From: DATNBT01 sp964579765
GTDB lineage: Bacteria; Acidobacteriota; Vicinamibacteria; Vicinamibacterales; CAVVIG01
Direction of reading: 5' to 3'
Length of the DNA: 12,305 nt
Assembly: GCA_964579765.1 (NCBI GenBank)
Contig: CAZOIK010000004.1
Coordinates: forward strand, 1-12,305
The translations under genes were made by a program, and so were the position numbers. Each line of letters begins with the position of its first letter. Position 1 is the first letter of the stretch. The notes beneath the pieces are model-generated. The model was not told where the DNA came from. It worked only from the letters and a program-made list of their open reading frames with translations, and ran no database searches. This document shows, piece by piece, positions 1-7,801 of the stretch.

Positions 1-244
1 CGGCCGCCTCGCGCTGCAGAAGGGCGAGGCGGACTTCGCGTCGCGCGAGTTCCGCACCGTGATTGCCCTCAAGCCGATCGATCCCGCCGTCGCGCACACG
101 GATCTGGCCGAGAGCTATCTCAAGGCGGGCAAGCGCGACGACGCGAAACGCCAGGCGCTGGCGGCGCTCGAGATCGCGCCGAGCTACGCGCGCGCGCAGG
201 ATCTGCTGCTGCAGCTCACCGACCCGGCAGGGGCCCGGCGGTGA
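1..244 (+). CDS. TPR-repeat protein, C-terminal fragment (5' end outside window)
   Basis: The gene enters from the left edge; the first complete codon starts at position 2, giving 80 visible residues and a TGA at 242-244. Residues about 36-70 form a good tetratricopeptide repeat: helix A holds AESYLKAGK, and helix B, AALEIAP, ends with the typical Pro. Residues 2-33 look like the preceding repeat, ending in IALKPIDP. TPRs are protein-protein interaction helices, so this is probably the scaffold or adaptor member of the operon. The stop overlaps the GTG start of the DUF4159 gene (GTGA, 241-244), which points to co-translation. In related clusters I recall a TPR protein with an N-terminal metallopeptidase-like domain at this place, but nothing of that is visible here and I do not claim it. 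Confidence is high for TPR and low for any specific role. Confidence 0.85.
   Translation, partial: GRLALQKGEADFASREFRTVIALKPIDPAVAHTDLAESYLKAGKRDDAKRQALAALEIAPSYARAQDLLLQLTDPAGARR
229..233 (+). promoter_or_regulatory. Shine-Dalgarno for the DUF4159 gene
   Basis: AGGGG lies 7 nt upstream of the GTG at 241, inside the end of the TPR gene. It supports GTG 241 as the true start of the DUF4159 protein, which also gives a complete signal peptide. Confidence 0.5.
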
Positions 245-1029
245 AGGCCGCCGCCGTGGCGGGCGGCCTGCTGGCGCTCCTCTCCGCCGTGTTCGTGCCG
301 CCGCTGGCGCTTCACGCGCAGCCACCAACTTCCGACGCGCGGTCTGCCGGCCTCGAGTGGCGCTTCGTCCGGATCCGCTATCACTACGACCCGGCGTTGC
401 TGCGCGCCGAGGGCAACGACATCTTCGGTGAACCGTGGGGCATCGACTCGCCGGCCGCCGAACAGAACCTGTCGCGCCGCGTGAAGACGGCGACGGCGAT
501 TCACGTGGAAGATCCGATCCTGATGACGCTCGACGATCCGAAGCTCTTCGAGCACCCGTGGATCTACATCGTCGAGCCGGGCTCGCTGAAGCTGACCGGC
601 ACCGACGCCGCGCAGCTGCGCGAGTTTCTGCTGCGGGGCGGGACGGCCGTGTTCGACGACTTCCACGGGCCGTACGAGTGGGACAACTTCGAGCGCCAGA
701 TGAAGCGCGTTTTTCCCGATCGGCAGGTCGTCGAAGTGCCGCGCGATCATCCGGTGTTCAGCGTGTTCTACAAGATCGACGGCTATCCGCAGGTGCCCGG
801 CATCGGCTCGTTCCTCGCCGGCCGCACGTGGGAAAAAGGCGGCTTCGTCTCGCATCTCCGCACGATTCTGGACGACGCCGGCCGGCCGATGATCTTCGTC
901 AACTGGAACACCGACATGGGCGACGGCTGGGAGTGGTCCAATGTCGTCGAGTATCCCGGGTACATGAAGCACACCGCCGATGCGTACCGCATGGCGATCA
1001 ACGAGATCGTGTATTCGCTGACCCACTGA
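241..1029 (+). CDS. Exported DUF4159 domain protein
   Basis: 262 residues from GTG. The N-terminus is a classical signal peptide: Lys2, a hydrophobic core at about residues 4-24, and a likely cleavage after LHA (residue 26), so the mature protein is periplasmic or surface-exposed. The body matches DUF4159: FVRIRYHYD near 42-50, WIYIVEPGSLKLT at 107-119, then LREFLLRGGTAVFDDFHG at 126-143, and RDHPVFSVFYKI at 168-179. The GGTAVFDD stretch and flanking strands resemble the class I glutamine-amidotransferase-like fold. There is no cysteine in the protein, so no amidotransferase activity is expected. DUF4159 proteins are repeatedly found beside MoxR/DUF58/vWA genes, as here. It is translationally coupled to the TPR gene and is followed by the only sizeable gap in the operon. 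The biochemical role is unknown; a structural or ligand-binding part of the envelope complex is my inference. Confidence 0.88.
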   Translation: MKAAAVAGGLLALLSAVFVPPLALHAQPPTSDARSAGLEWRFVRIRYHYDPALLRAEGNDIFGEPWGIDSPAAEQNLSRRVKTATAIHVEDPILMTLDDPKLFEHPWIYIVEPGSLKLTGTDAAQLREFLLRGGTAVFDDFHGPYEWDNFERQMKRVFPDRQVVEVPRDHPVFSVFYKIDGYPQVPGIGSFLAGRTWEKGGFVSHLRTILDDAGRPMIFVNWNTDMGDGWEWSNVVEYPGYMKHTADAYRMAINEIVYSLTH

Positions 1030-1045
1030 GCCTGGAGGATTGAAA

Positions 1046-1118
1046 CATCTGGTGATGTCGTGATTTCGTGATTGCGGTCGCCGCCCCACCAATCACCAGA
1101 TCGCCCAATCACCAGATG
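1046..1118. repeat. Imperfect palindromic intergenic element (29-nt arms)
   Basis: The left arm (1046-1074) and right arm (1090-1118) are reverse complements at 23 of 29 positions, around a 15-nt C-rich spacer. The outer 11 nt are perfect (CATCTGGTGAT with ATCACCAGATG). The right arm itself contains a direct repeat of CAATCACCAGAT at 1090-1101 and 1106-1117, with period 16. The base composition is AT-richer than the flanking genes. It fills most of the gap between the DUF4159 and moxR genes and would fold into a hairpin in the transcript. It lacks a U-run, so a classical terminator is not indicated. A REP/MITE-like dispersed repeat is the likeliest class. Confidence 0.7.
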
Positions 1119-1135
1119 AGTCGATTCAGTTGCGC

Positions 1136-2128
1136 ATGGACGTTGTGACCACCGCCGAACGCGTCGCCGAAGGCCGCGAGCAGATCCTCGCGGAGCTTCG
1201 CAAGGTCATCGTCGGCCAGGACGAGGTCGTGGACGACGTGTTGATCGCGCTCTTCACCGGCGGGCACTGTCTCATCACGGGCGTGCCGGGGCTGGCGAAG
1301 ACGCTGCTGATCAAGACGCTCGCCCGCATCCTCGATCTCGACTTCCAGCGCATCCAGTTCACGCCCGACCTGATGCCTGCGGACATCACCGGCACCGAGA
1401 TCCTCGAGGAAGAGCAGGGCCATCGGCGTCTGCATTTCGTGAAGGGGCCGATCTTCGCGCAGATCATCCTCGCCGACGAGATCAACCGCACGCCGCCGAA
1501 GACGCAGGCCGCGCTGCTCGAGGCGATGCAGGAGTATCACGTCACGGCCGCGGGCCGCACGTATCCGCTCGAGCGGCCGTTCTTCGTCCTGGCCACGCAG
1601 AATCCCATCGAGCTCGAGGGCACGTATCCACTGCCTGAAGCGCAGCTCGATCGCTTCATGTTCAACATCGTGATCCGCTACCTCAGCCAGGACGACGAAG
1701 TGCGCGTCGTCACGCAGACGACCGGCGCCGACGAGCCGCAGCCGCGGCGCGTGCTGACCGGCGCCGACATCCTGCAGTTCCAGGCGCTCGTCAAGCAGGT
1801 CGCCGTCGCCGAGGACGTCGCGCGCTACGCCGTGCGGCTGGTGGACGCGTCGCGGCCTGGCCGGCCAGGCACTCCCGACTTCGTCGAGCAGTGGGTGAAG
1901 TGGGGCGCCGGTCTCCGCGCGTCGCAGGCGCTCGTGCGGGGCGCGAAGGCCCGTGCGCTGATGCGCGGACGCTACAACGTCTCGGTCAAGGACATTCGGG
2001 CGCTCGCGAAGCCGATTCTCCGGCATCGCATCGTGACCAACTTCTACGCCGAGTCGGAGCGCGTCACGCCTGATGCGATCGTCGATCGGCTGCTCGACGC
2101 CGTGCCCGTCCCGACGAGCGGGATGTAG
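1136..2128 (+). CDS. moxR: MoxR-family AAA+ ATPase
   Basis: About 330 residues; MoxR ATPases usually run 300-350. Numbering from the alternative TTG at 1130 (two residues longer): Walker A GVPGLAKT at 51-58, Walker B IILADEINR at 112-120, sensor 1 ATQNP at 155-159, the MoxR signature EGTYPLPEAQLDRF at 163-176, and sensor 2 region GAGLRASQAL at 259-268, where many homologues read GASPRA. All ATPase residues are intact. MoxR proteins are cytosolic hexameric chaperone-like ATPases that act with vWA-domain partners on maturation or assembly of other proteins. The next gene begins 2 nt after the stop and encodes the DUF58 partner. The start is uncertain: ATG 1136 and TTG 1130 are both possible, and neither has a strong Shine-Dalgarno. 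I chose the ATG. The substrate is unknown. Confidence 0.95.
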   Translation: MDVVTTAERVAEGREQILAELRKVIVGQDEVVDDVLIALFTGGHCLITGVPGLAKTLLIKTLARILDLDFQRIQFTPDLMPADITGTEILEEEQGHRRLHFVKGPIFAQIILADEINRTPPKTQAALLEAMQEYHVTAAGRTYPLERPFFVLATQNPIELEGTYPLPEAQLDRFMFNIVIRYLSQDDEVRVVTQTTGADEPQPRRVLTGADILQFQALVKQVAVAEDVARYAVRLVDASRPGRPGTPDFVEQWVKWGAGLRASQALVRGAKARALMRGRYNVSVKDIRALAKPILRHRIVTNFYAESERVTPDAIVDRLLDAVPVPTSGM

Positions 2129-2130
2129 CC

Positions 2131-3033
2131 ATGGCGGCTCCCGCGCGCGGCCGGTCGTTTCTCGATCCCGCCGTCGTCGCCCGCCTGGGTACTCTCGAGC
2201 TCAAAGCGCGCACCGTCGTCGAAGGCTTCATCTCGGGCCTTCACCGCAGTCCCTTCCAGGGCTTCAGTGTCGAATTCGCCGAGTACCGCCAGTACATCCC
2301 CGGCGACGATCTCTCGACGATGGACTGGAAGGTGTACGCGAGAAGCGACCGGCACTACGTCAAGAAATTCGAGGAAGAGACGAACCTGCAGTGCCGGCTG
2401 ATTGTGGACGTCAGCGGGTCGATGGCGTACGGCTCGCGCGGCGTGACGAAGTTCGAGTACGCCGCGTCGCTGGCCGCGTCGCTCGCGTATCTGATGACGC
2501 GTCAACGCGATGCGGTCGGACTGACCGCCTTCAGCGATCGCATCGTAGACGCGCTGCCGGCGAGCGCGCGGCCGGGGCATCTGCGGACGCTGCTGTCGGC
2601 GCTCGAGCGGATCGAAGTCGGCAGCCGGACCGACGTCTCGAAGCCGCTGCACCGGATTGCCGACTCGCTCACCAGGCGCGGCCTGGTGGTGCTGATCTCG
2701 GATCTGCTCGACGAGCCAGAGGCGGTCGTCCGCGGCCTCAAACACTTCCACTATCGCGGCTCCGACGTGCTCGTCTTTCACGTGCTCGATCCGGACGAGC
2801 TCGAGTTTCCGTTCGATCGTGCGACGCGGTTCGAAGACCTGGAGACCGGAGACGAGGTCATGGCCGTACCGGCCGCCGTACGCGAGCACTATCTGAAGCA
2901 GATCGGCGGGTTGATCGACCGGTACAAACGTGAGCTCGGTGCCGCCGGCATCGACTATCAGCTGCTGAACACGAGTCAGCCGCTCGAACTGGCGCTGCTG
3001 GCCTATCTCTCGACGAGGTCGAGGACGGCGTGA
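2131..3033 (+). CDS. DUF58 domain protein (soluble vWA-like MoxR partner)
   Basis: 300 residues from an ATG lying 2 nt after the moxR stop. The DUF58 signature YRQYIPGDDLSTMDWK is at 52-67. It is followed by a vWA-like domain with a complete MIDAS start, DVSGSM at 93-98, and a later VLISDLLD at 187-194 with the Asp expected of a vWA fold. No membrane helix is visible, unlike the longer DUF58 proteins with two N-terminal helices, so it should sit in the cytosol next to MoxR. MoxR-DUF58 is the best-known conserved gene pair of this type; the DUF58 protein is thought to link the ATPase to its membrane-bound vWA partners through metal-dependent contacts. The stop overlaps the next start (TGATG at 3031-3035). 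Confidence 0.93.
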   Translation: MAAPARGRSFLDPAVVARLGTLELKARTVVEGFISGLHRSPFQGFSVEFAEYRQYIPGDDLSTMDWKVYARSDRHYVKKFEEETNLQCRLIVDVSGSMAYGSRGVTKFEYAASLAASLAYLMTRQRDAVGLTAFSDRIVDALPASARPGHLRTLLSALERIEVGSRTDVSKPLHRIADSLTRRGLVVLISDLLDEPEAVVRGLKHFHYRGSDVLVFHVLDPDELEFPFDRATRFEDLETGDEVMAVPAAVREHYLKQIGGLIDRYKRELGAAGIDYQLLNTSQPLELALLAYLSTRSRTA

Positions 3034-4880
3034 TGTCGTTTCTGTCGCCGCTCTACCTGATCGGCGCCGCCGCAGCGGTCGTGCCCATCGTGCTTCACCT
3101 GCTGAAGCGGCAGACGGAGCAGCGCGTCCGGTTCGCCGCCGTCGCGCTGCTCACGGGCGCGCCCGTCGAGCACGCGGCGCGGCGCCGGCTCCGCGAGCTG
3201 CTGCTGCTCGCGTTGCGTGTTGCCGCGCTCGTGCTCCTCGCGGTCGCGTTCGCGCGCCCGTTTCTCCCAGGGGCCTCGGCCGCGGGCTCGGGACTGACAG
3301 TCGTTGCGCTCGACACGTCGATGAGCATGTCGGCGCCCTCGCAGGCGATGCGGGCCCGGCAGCTCGCGCACGATGCCGTCCGCTCCGCGCCGGCGGCCGA
3401 CGACGTCGCGCTCGTCACGTTCGCCGGGATGGCGCAGCTCGTGGTGCGGCCGACGGCGGATCGCGCGCTCGTGACATCCGCGATCGACGCCGCGCCATTC
3501 GGATTCGGATCCACGAGCTATCGCGCCGGCCTGGCCGCGGCCGGCCAGCTCTTTACCGGACGCGGCGGCACGATCGCGGTCGTCACCGATCTGCAGCCGA
3601 GCGGGTGGGACGGAGGTGATCGTGCGTCAGTGCCGGAACGCGTGCGAGTGGACGTCAAGGACGTGGGCGAGCTCTCTGGCAACCTTGCCGTCACCGCGGT
3701 GAAGGCCGACGGAGAGCGCGTCGTCGTGTCCATCCGCAACAGCGGCGCCCGCAGTCGCGAGGTGCGCGCGCGCGTGGCCGTTGACGGCCGGTCCGCAGCC
3801 GAGCGCACGGTGACCGTCAGCGCGCACGGCACCGCGGATGCCGCGATCGACAAGCTGTCCCTGCCGGTCGTCGGGGGCGTGATTTCAGCGACCGTGGACG
3901 ATCCTGACGGAATCCGCGGCGACAACACGCGATACGCGCTGGCCGACGGCAGCGCGCGGTCGGCCGCACTGGTGGTGACGACGAGAGGCGATCTAAATGC
4001 CGAGGGCTGGTATGTGCGACACGCGCTGCAGGACGTGCGGGCGGTCGCCGCAGCGGATCTCGATCGGTGGAGCAAGGACGAACTGACGCGCGTCGGCGCG
4101 GTGGTGCTGCTGTCCACGCACGGCCTCGAACCGCGTGGACGTCAGGCGCTGGCCGACTACGTCAACGCCGGCGGCGGCCTCCTGATTGCCGCCGGGCCCG
4201 ACGTCGATGCGAACGTCGTGGCCGACCTGTTCGGGGCTGGTGCGCCGCTGACGGTCGCCGTCGAGGCGCCGCGGACGCAGTCGCTCGCGCCTGCCGATGT
4301 GCGCCATCCCGTGTTTCGCGCGTTCGGCGGCGACATCGCGTCGCTCGGCCTCGTGACGTTTCGCCGCGCCGCACGCGTGAGCGCCGCGCCGTGCCAGGCG
4401 ATTGCGAAGTTCACGTCCGGCGACGCGGCCGTGCTCGACTGCACGATCGGCCACGGCCGCGCCATCGTCATCGCCTCCGACCTCGACGACCAGTGGAACG
4501 ATTTCCCGGCGCACGCGTCGTTCGTGCCCTTTCTCGATCAGACGATTCGATATCTGTCGATCGGCGGCCACGCGGGCGCCGAGTACGTCGTTGACGACGT
4601 TCCGCCGGGCGTGCGGCCGGTGCCCGGCGTCGCGGAGATGACGGCGGCGGCGGGGACTCGGACGGTCGTCGTCAACGTCGATCCCAAGGAGTCGGATGGC
4701 GGCCGGATGACCGTCGCGGATTTCGAGGCGTCCATCGCGCGCTTGAAGGCGGCGGGCGTGCAGGAACTGCGCGTGGACACGGAAGAGCGGGAGAGCCGCC
4801 AGCATCTCTGGCAGTACCTGATCGCCGCGGCGATCGTGGCGCTGCTCGCTGAAGGGCTCGTCGCACGAAGGACGGCATGA
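3033..4880 (+). CDS. BatA-type membrane vWA protein with GATase-like domain
   Basis: 615 residues from ATG 3033; a GTG at 3030 is in frame, but ATG has GAGGA at 3021-3025 with 7-nt spacing and overlaps the previous stop. The BatA/aerotolerance N-terminal domain covers residues 1-79: helix 1 at about 5-25, a strongly basic loop (LLKRQTEQRVR, then ARRRLRE), and helix 2 at about 57-76. The vWA domain follows with MIDAS DTSMS at 94-98 and VVTDLQ at about 183-188. Next come a beta-rich stretch (about 215-290), then a class I GATase-like region (about 312-510) with VVLLSTHGLEP and YVNAGGGLLIAAGP. A last helix at about 593-610 ends in VARRTA. The basic loop and basic C-terminus place the vWA and GATase-like parts in the periplasm. 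The two cysteines (near 454 and 470) are not in a nucleophile-elbow context, so this is not an active amidotransferase. It is probably the membrane receptor of the MoxR/DUF58 pair. Confidence 0.9.
   Translation: MSFLSPLYLIGAAAAVVPIVLHLLKRQTEQRVRFAAVALLTGAPVEHAARRRLRELLLLALRVAALVLLAVAFARPFLPGASAAGSGLTVVALDTSMSMSAPSQAMRARQLAHDAVRSAPAADDVALVTFAGMAQLVVRPTADRALVTSAIDAAPFGFGSTSYRAGLAAAGQLFTGRGGTIAVVTDLQPSGWDGGDRASVPERVRVDVKDVGELSGNLAVTAVKADGERVVVSIRNSGARSREVRARVAVDGRSAAERTVTVSAHGTADAAIDKLSLPVVGGVISATVDDPDGIRGDNTRYALADGSARSAALVVTTRGDLNAEGWYVRHALQDVRAVAAADLDRWSKDELTRVGAVVLLSTHGLEPRGRQALADYVNAGGGLLIAAGPDVDANVVADLFGAGAPLTVAVEAPRTQSLAPADVRHPVFRAFGGDIASLGLVTFRRAARVSAAPCQAIAKFTSGDAAVLDCTIGHGRAIVIASDLDDQWNDFPAHASFVPFLDQTIRYLSIGGHAGAEYVVDDVPPGVRPVPGVAEMTAAAGTRTVVVNVDPKESDGGRMTVADFEASIARLKAAGVQELRVDTEERESRQHLWQYLIAAAIVALLAEGLVARRTA
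4868..4872 (+). promoter_or_regulatory. Shine-Dalgarno for the DUF4175 gene
   Basis: AAGGA lies 4 nt before ATG 4877, within the last codons of the BatA-type gene. Together with the ATGA overlap it fixes the DUF4175 start. Confidence 0.55.
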
Positions 4881-7801
4881 ACGGCGACGCTTACGAACCC
4901 GTCGCCAGGCTGATCGCCGTGGTGCGCCGGCGGCATCGCACAATCGAGTGGTGCCGCGCGATCGTCCGCGGCGCGCTGTCGGCGTCGGCGGTCATCGGAC
5001 TGGCGCTCGCGGCGGTGGCCGTCGCATCGGCGTCGGCGCGATCGCCGGTGGTGCTGGCCGTCGTCGGCGCGCTGGCGCTGCTGGCGGTGGTCGGAGCGAT
5101 CGTGTGGGCGCTCGTGCCGCTGCGCCGGCGGCCGTCCGATCGCCGGCTCGCGCGTCTGGTCGAAGATCGCGTCCCCGCCCTCGACGATCGTATCGCCACG
5201 GCCGTGGACGTCGTCTCGTCGGACGCCTGGAAACACACGCGACTGCTCGCCGAGCCGCTGATTCGCGACGCGGCTCGACGCGCGGACGCCGTTGACGTGG
5301 ACGCCGTCGTCGCGCCGGCGCAGCTTCGGCGGAGCGGCACCGGCGCCGCAGCCGCAATCGTGACGCTGCTCGTGTTCATGGTCATGGCGAAGGAGCCGGC
5401 CCGGCGGTCGCTCGACGCGGCGTCGCTGACGTTGTTTCCGGCGCACGTCACGCTCGACGTCACGCCGGGCGACGCGCGGGTCAAGGAGGGCGCCTCGGTG
5501 AGCGTCGGTGCGCGTCTCGTCGGCAATGCGGCGCCGGTCGCCGCCGAACTCGCAGTCGAACGTGCCGGCAACCGGCAGACCCTGGCCATGGCGGCGCTCG
5601 GCGACGGACGATTCACCGCCACGATTCCGACCGTTCGCGCCGACTTCACCTACAGCGTGGTCGCCGGCGGAGTCGCGTCGCCTTCATATCACGTGCACGT
5701 CGTCTCGCCGCCGCGCGTCGCGCGCATCGACGTCGATTACACCTATCCCGCGGCGCTCGGTCTCGCGCCGAGAAGGGAGACGGACGGCGGCGACGTCTAT
5801 GCGCCGTCCGGCACGGACGTGCGCCTGCACGTGCACACGGCGCGGCCGGTCGCGCGCGGCGCGCTCGCGCTGTCGAACGGCACGACCGTCGAGTTGACGC
5901 GATCGGCCGCGACGGAGCTGAGCGCGACGATGAAGGTGACGGCCGACGGATCGTATCGCGTGTCGCTCGTCGATCCCGACGGCGTCGGCAACGACGGCGG
6001 CGAAGAGTTCTTCATCCGCGCCGTCGAAGACCGTCCTCCGGAGGTGCACATCGTCAAGCCGGCGGGCGATCGGCAGGTGACGCCGCTCGAGGAAGTGGAC
6101 GTCGAGGCGCAGGCCGACGACAACTATGGGCTCGAGCGCGTCGAGCTCGTCTACGCCGTTCGCGGCGACGCCGACCGAGTCGTTCCGCTGCCGATTGAGG
6201 AGCGCGCGACGACGGCGACCGTGCGGCACACGATCTTCCTCGAGGATCTCGGGGTGAAGCCGGGCGATTTCGTGTCGTATTACGTGCGCGCGCGCGACTT
6301 TACCCGGAGCGCGCGATCGAACGAAGGCCGCAGCGACATCTTCGTCCTCGAGGTGCGGCCGTTCGAACAGGAGTTCTCGCTGGCCGAGAGTCAGTCGATG
6401 GCCGGCTCCGGCTACACCGGGTCGATTGACGATCTGGTCAACTCGCAGAAGCAGGTTGTCGTCGCGACGTGGAAGATCGATCGTCGCGCACACGCCGCGA
6501 CGGGCGCGCAGTCGCCGTCCGACATCCGCGCGATCGGCCGGAGCGAGTCGGAGCTGCTGACGCGCACCGAAGAGATCGCGAGCTCGCTGCGCCAATCGAC
6601 GATGCGCGATCCGCGGAGCCGGGTGTTCAAGAGCGCCGATCCGTCGCTGCCCGAGGAGCAGGCGATGACGAAGGCGGTGGATGCAATGGGCCGCGCCGCC
6701 GCCGCGCTCGAAGCGCTGAAGACCCGCATGGCCGTTCCTCCAGAGATGCAGGCGCTCAACGCGTTGCTCGAGGCGCAGGCGCTCGTCAAGCAACGGCAGA
6801 TCTCGCGGCAGCAGACCGCGCAGGGCGGTCCGGGCAACAACAACCGCAACTACGACATCTCGACGCTGTTCGACAGGGAACTGCAGCGGCTGCAGGAAAC
6901 CAACTACGAGTCGCCGCAGACGCGGCCCGGCGACCAGGACGCGATGGCGGACAGGTTGAAGGAGCTCGCGCGGCGGCAGGACGAGCTGCTGCGGCGTCAG
7001 GCGCGCCTCGGCAGCCTCTCCGACGAGGGGCGCAGGCGCGAGCTCGAGACGCTGGCGCGCGAACAGGCGCAGCTTCGGCAGGAGGCGGAGGAGCTGGCGA
7101 AGTCTGCGTCGCGCACCGGCTCGTCGTCTGACACGGCGTCGCGGATGAAGGACGCCGCGCACGACATGGAAGGTGCGACGAACGACCTGCGGCGCCAGGA
7201 CGCGACGTCGGGGCAGGCCCGCGGGAAGCAGGCGCTCGAGACGCTGCAGGCGCTGGCGCGAGAGCGCGACGGCGCTCGCGCCGGCGAGAAGCGCGACGAG
7301 CGGCGTGGCGGTTCTGGCGCGGATGCCGCGAACGCGAAGCTGCAGGAGACGCTCGCGAAGGCGCGCGAACTGCGGGCGAAGCTCGACGAGCTCGGACGCG
7401 CGCTTCAGCGTCTACAGGAAAGCGGCGGGAAGGGTGATCGTGGTCGTCTGCAGCAGGAGGCCGCGCGCCGGCTGCAGGAGACGCGCGATCTGATCGATCA
7501 GCTTCGCCGCGAGGAGCCGTCGCTCGCGACGGGTGGGCCCGGCTTCACGTACGAAGGACAGGGCATGACGTTCTCTGCGCCCGGCACCGAGGCGTTCAAG
7601 CAGGACTACTCGCGGTGGGAGTCGCTGCGCGAGCAGGCGACGCAGGCGCTCGATCGCGTGTCAGCGTCGGTGTCGGAGCGCCTGGACCGGCTCGATCGGC
7701 GGCAGCCGCTGGCTTCTGGCGTCGCTGACACCGCACCCGCCGCGTACCGGTCGCGCGTGGACGACTACTTCAAGGCCATCGCCGCCAGAACACCGCAGTG
7801 A
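4877..7801 (+). CDS. DUF4175 family membrane protein with long coiled-coil tail
   Basis: 974 residues. ATG 4877 overlaps the previous stop (ATGA) and has AAGGA at 4868-4872. Two N-terminal helices (about 29-52 and 56-80) are joined by a very short turn. A cytosolic segment follows (about 83-152, rich in Arg/Asp), then a third helix (about 155-171). The remaining 800 residues should be periplasmic. Residues 185-500 are beta-rich and look like consecutive Ig/fibronectin-type modules; the segment PPEVHIVKPAGDRQV to ADDNYGLERVELVY (387-426) is characteristic of DUF4175. Residues about 515-880 are Gln/Arg/Glu/Ala-rich helix with extended coiled-coil stretches (about 690-745 and 820-880). A Gly-rich link precedes a helical C-terminus. 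Only one cysteine is present (C26). No enzymatic motif is visible. Its size and position between the two vWA genes suggest the scaffold of the complex, which is inference. Confidence 0.88.
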   Translation: MNGDAYEPVARLIAVVRRRHRTIEWCRAIVRGALSASAVIGLALAAVAVASASARSPVVLAVVGALALLAVVGAIVWALVPLRRRPSDRRLARLVEDRVPALDDRIATAVDVVSSDAWKHTRLLAEPLIRDAARRADAVDVDAVVAPAQLRRSGTGAAAAIVTLLVFMVMAKEPARRSLDAASLTLFPAHVTLDVTPGDARVKEGASVSVGARLVGNAAPVAAELAVERAGNRQTLAMAALGDGRFTATIPTVRADFTYSVVAGGVASPSYHVHVVSPPRVARIDVDYTYPAALGLAPRRETDGGDVYAPSGTDVRLHVHTARPVARGALALSNGTTVELTRSAATELSATMKVTADGSYRVSLVDPDGVGNDGGEEFFIRAVEDRPPEVHIVKPAGDRQVTPLEEVDVEAQADDNYGLERVELVYAVRGDADRVVPLPIEERATTATVRHTIFLEDLGVKPGDFVSYYVRARDFTRSARSNEGRSDIFVLEVRPFEQEFSLAESQSMAGSGYTGSIDDLVNSQKQVVVATWKIDRRAHAATGAQSPSDIRAIGRSESELLTRTEEIASSLRQSTMRDPRSRVFKSADPSLPEEQAMTKAVDAMGRAAAALEALKTRMAVPPEMQALNALLEAQALVKQRQISRQQTAQGGPGNNNRNYDISTLFDRELQRLQETNYESPQTRPGDQDAMADRLKELARRQDELLRRQARLGSLSDEGRRRELETLAREQAQLRQEAEELAKSASRTGSSSDTASRMKDAAHDMEGATNDLRRQDATSGQARGKQALETLQALARERDGARAGEKRDERRGGSGADAANAKLQETLAKARELRAKLDELGRALQRLQESGGKGDRGRLQQEAARRLQETRDLIDQLRREEPSLATGGPGFTYEGQGMTFSAPGTEAFKQDYSRWESLREQATQALDRVSASVSERLDRLDRRQPLASGVADTAPAAYRSRVDDYFKAIAARTPQ

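Noticed and set aside
184..1092. Long open frame on the minus strand opposite the DUF4159 gene
   Set aside because: It is a shadow of a GC-rich gene: it has Arg/His-rich low-complexity composition and no recognisable domain, while the plus strand has a signal peptide and DUF4159 motifs.
1046..1118. Short repeats that could be read as a tiny CRISPR
   Set aside because: There are only two 12-nt direct copies, 16 nt apart, plus an inverted arm. There are no regular spacers, no 25-40 nt repeats and no cas genes.
1109..2026. Minus-strand open frame opposite moxR
   Set aside because: The plus strand holds intact Walker A/B and sensor motifs; the antisense product is Arg/Asp/Leu-rich without motifs.
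5684..7162. 492-codon minus-strand open frame opposite the DUF4175 gene
   Set aside because: It is long only because third-position GC bias removes stops on the antisense strand. The composition is dominated by Arg, His, Val and Leu with no domain, and the sense strand is a coherent membrane protein.
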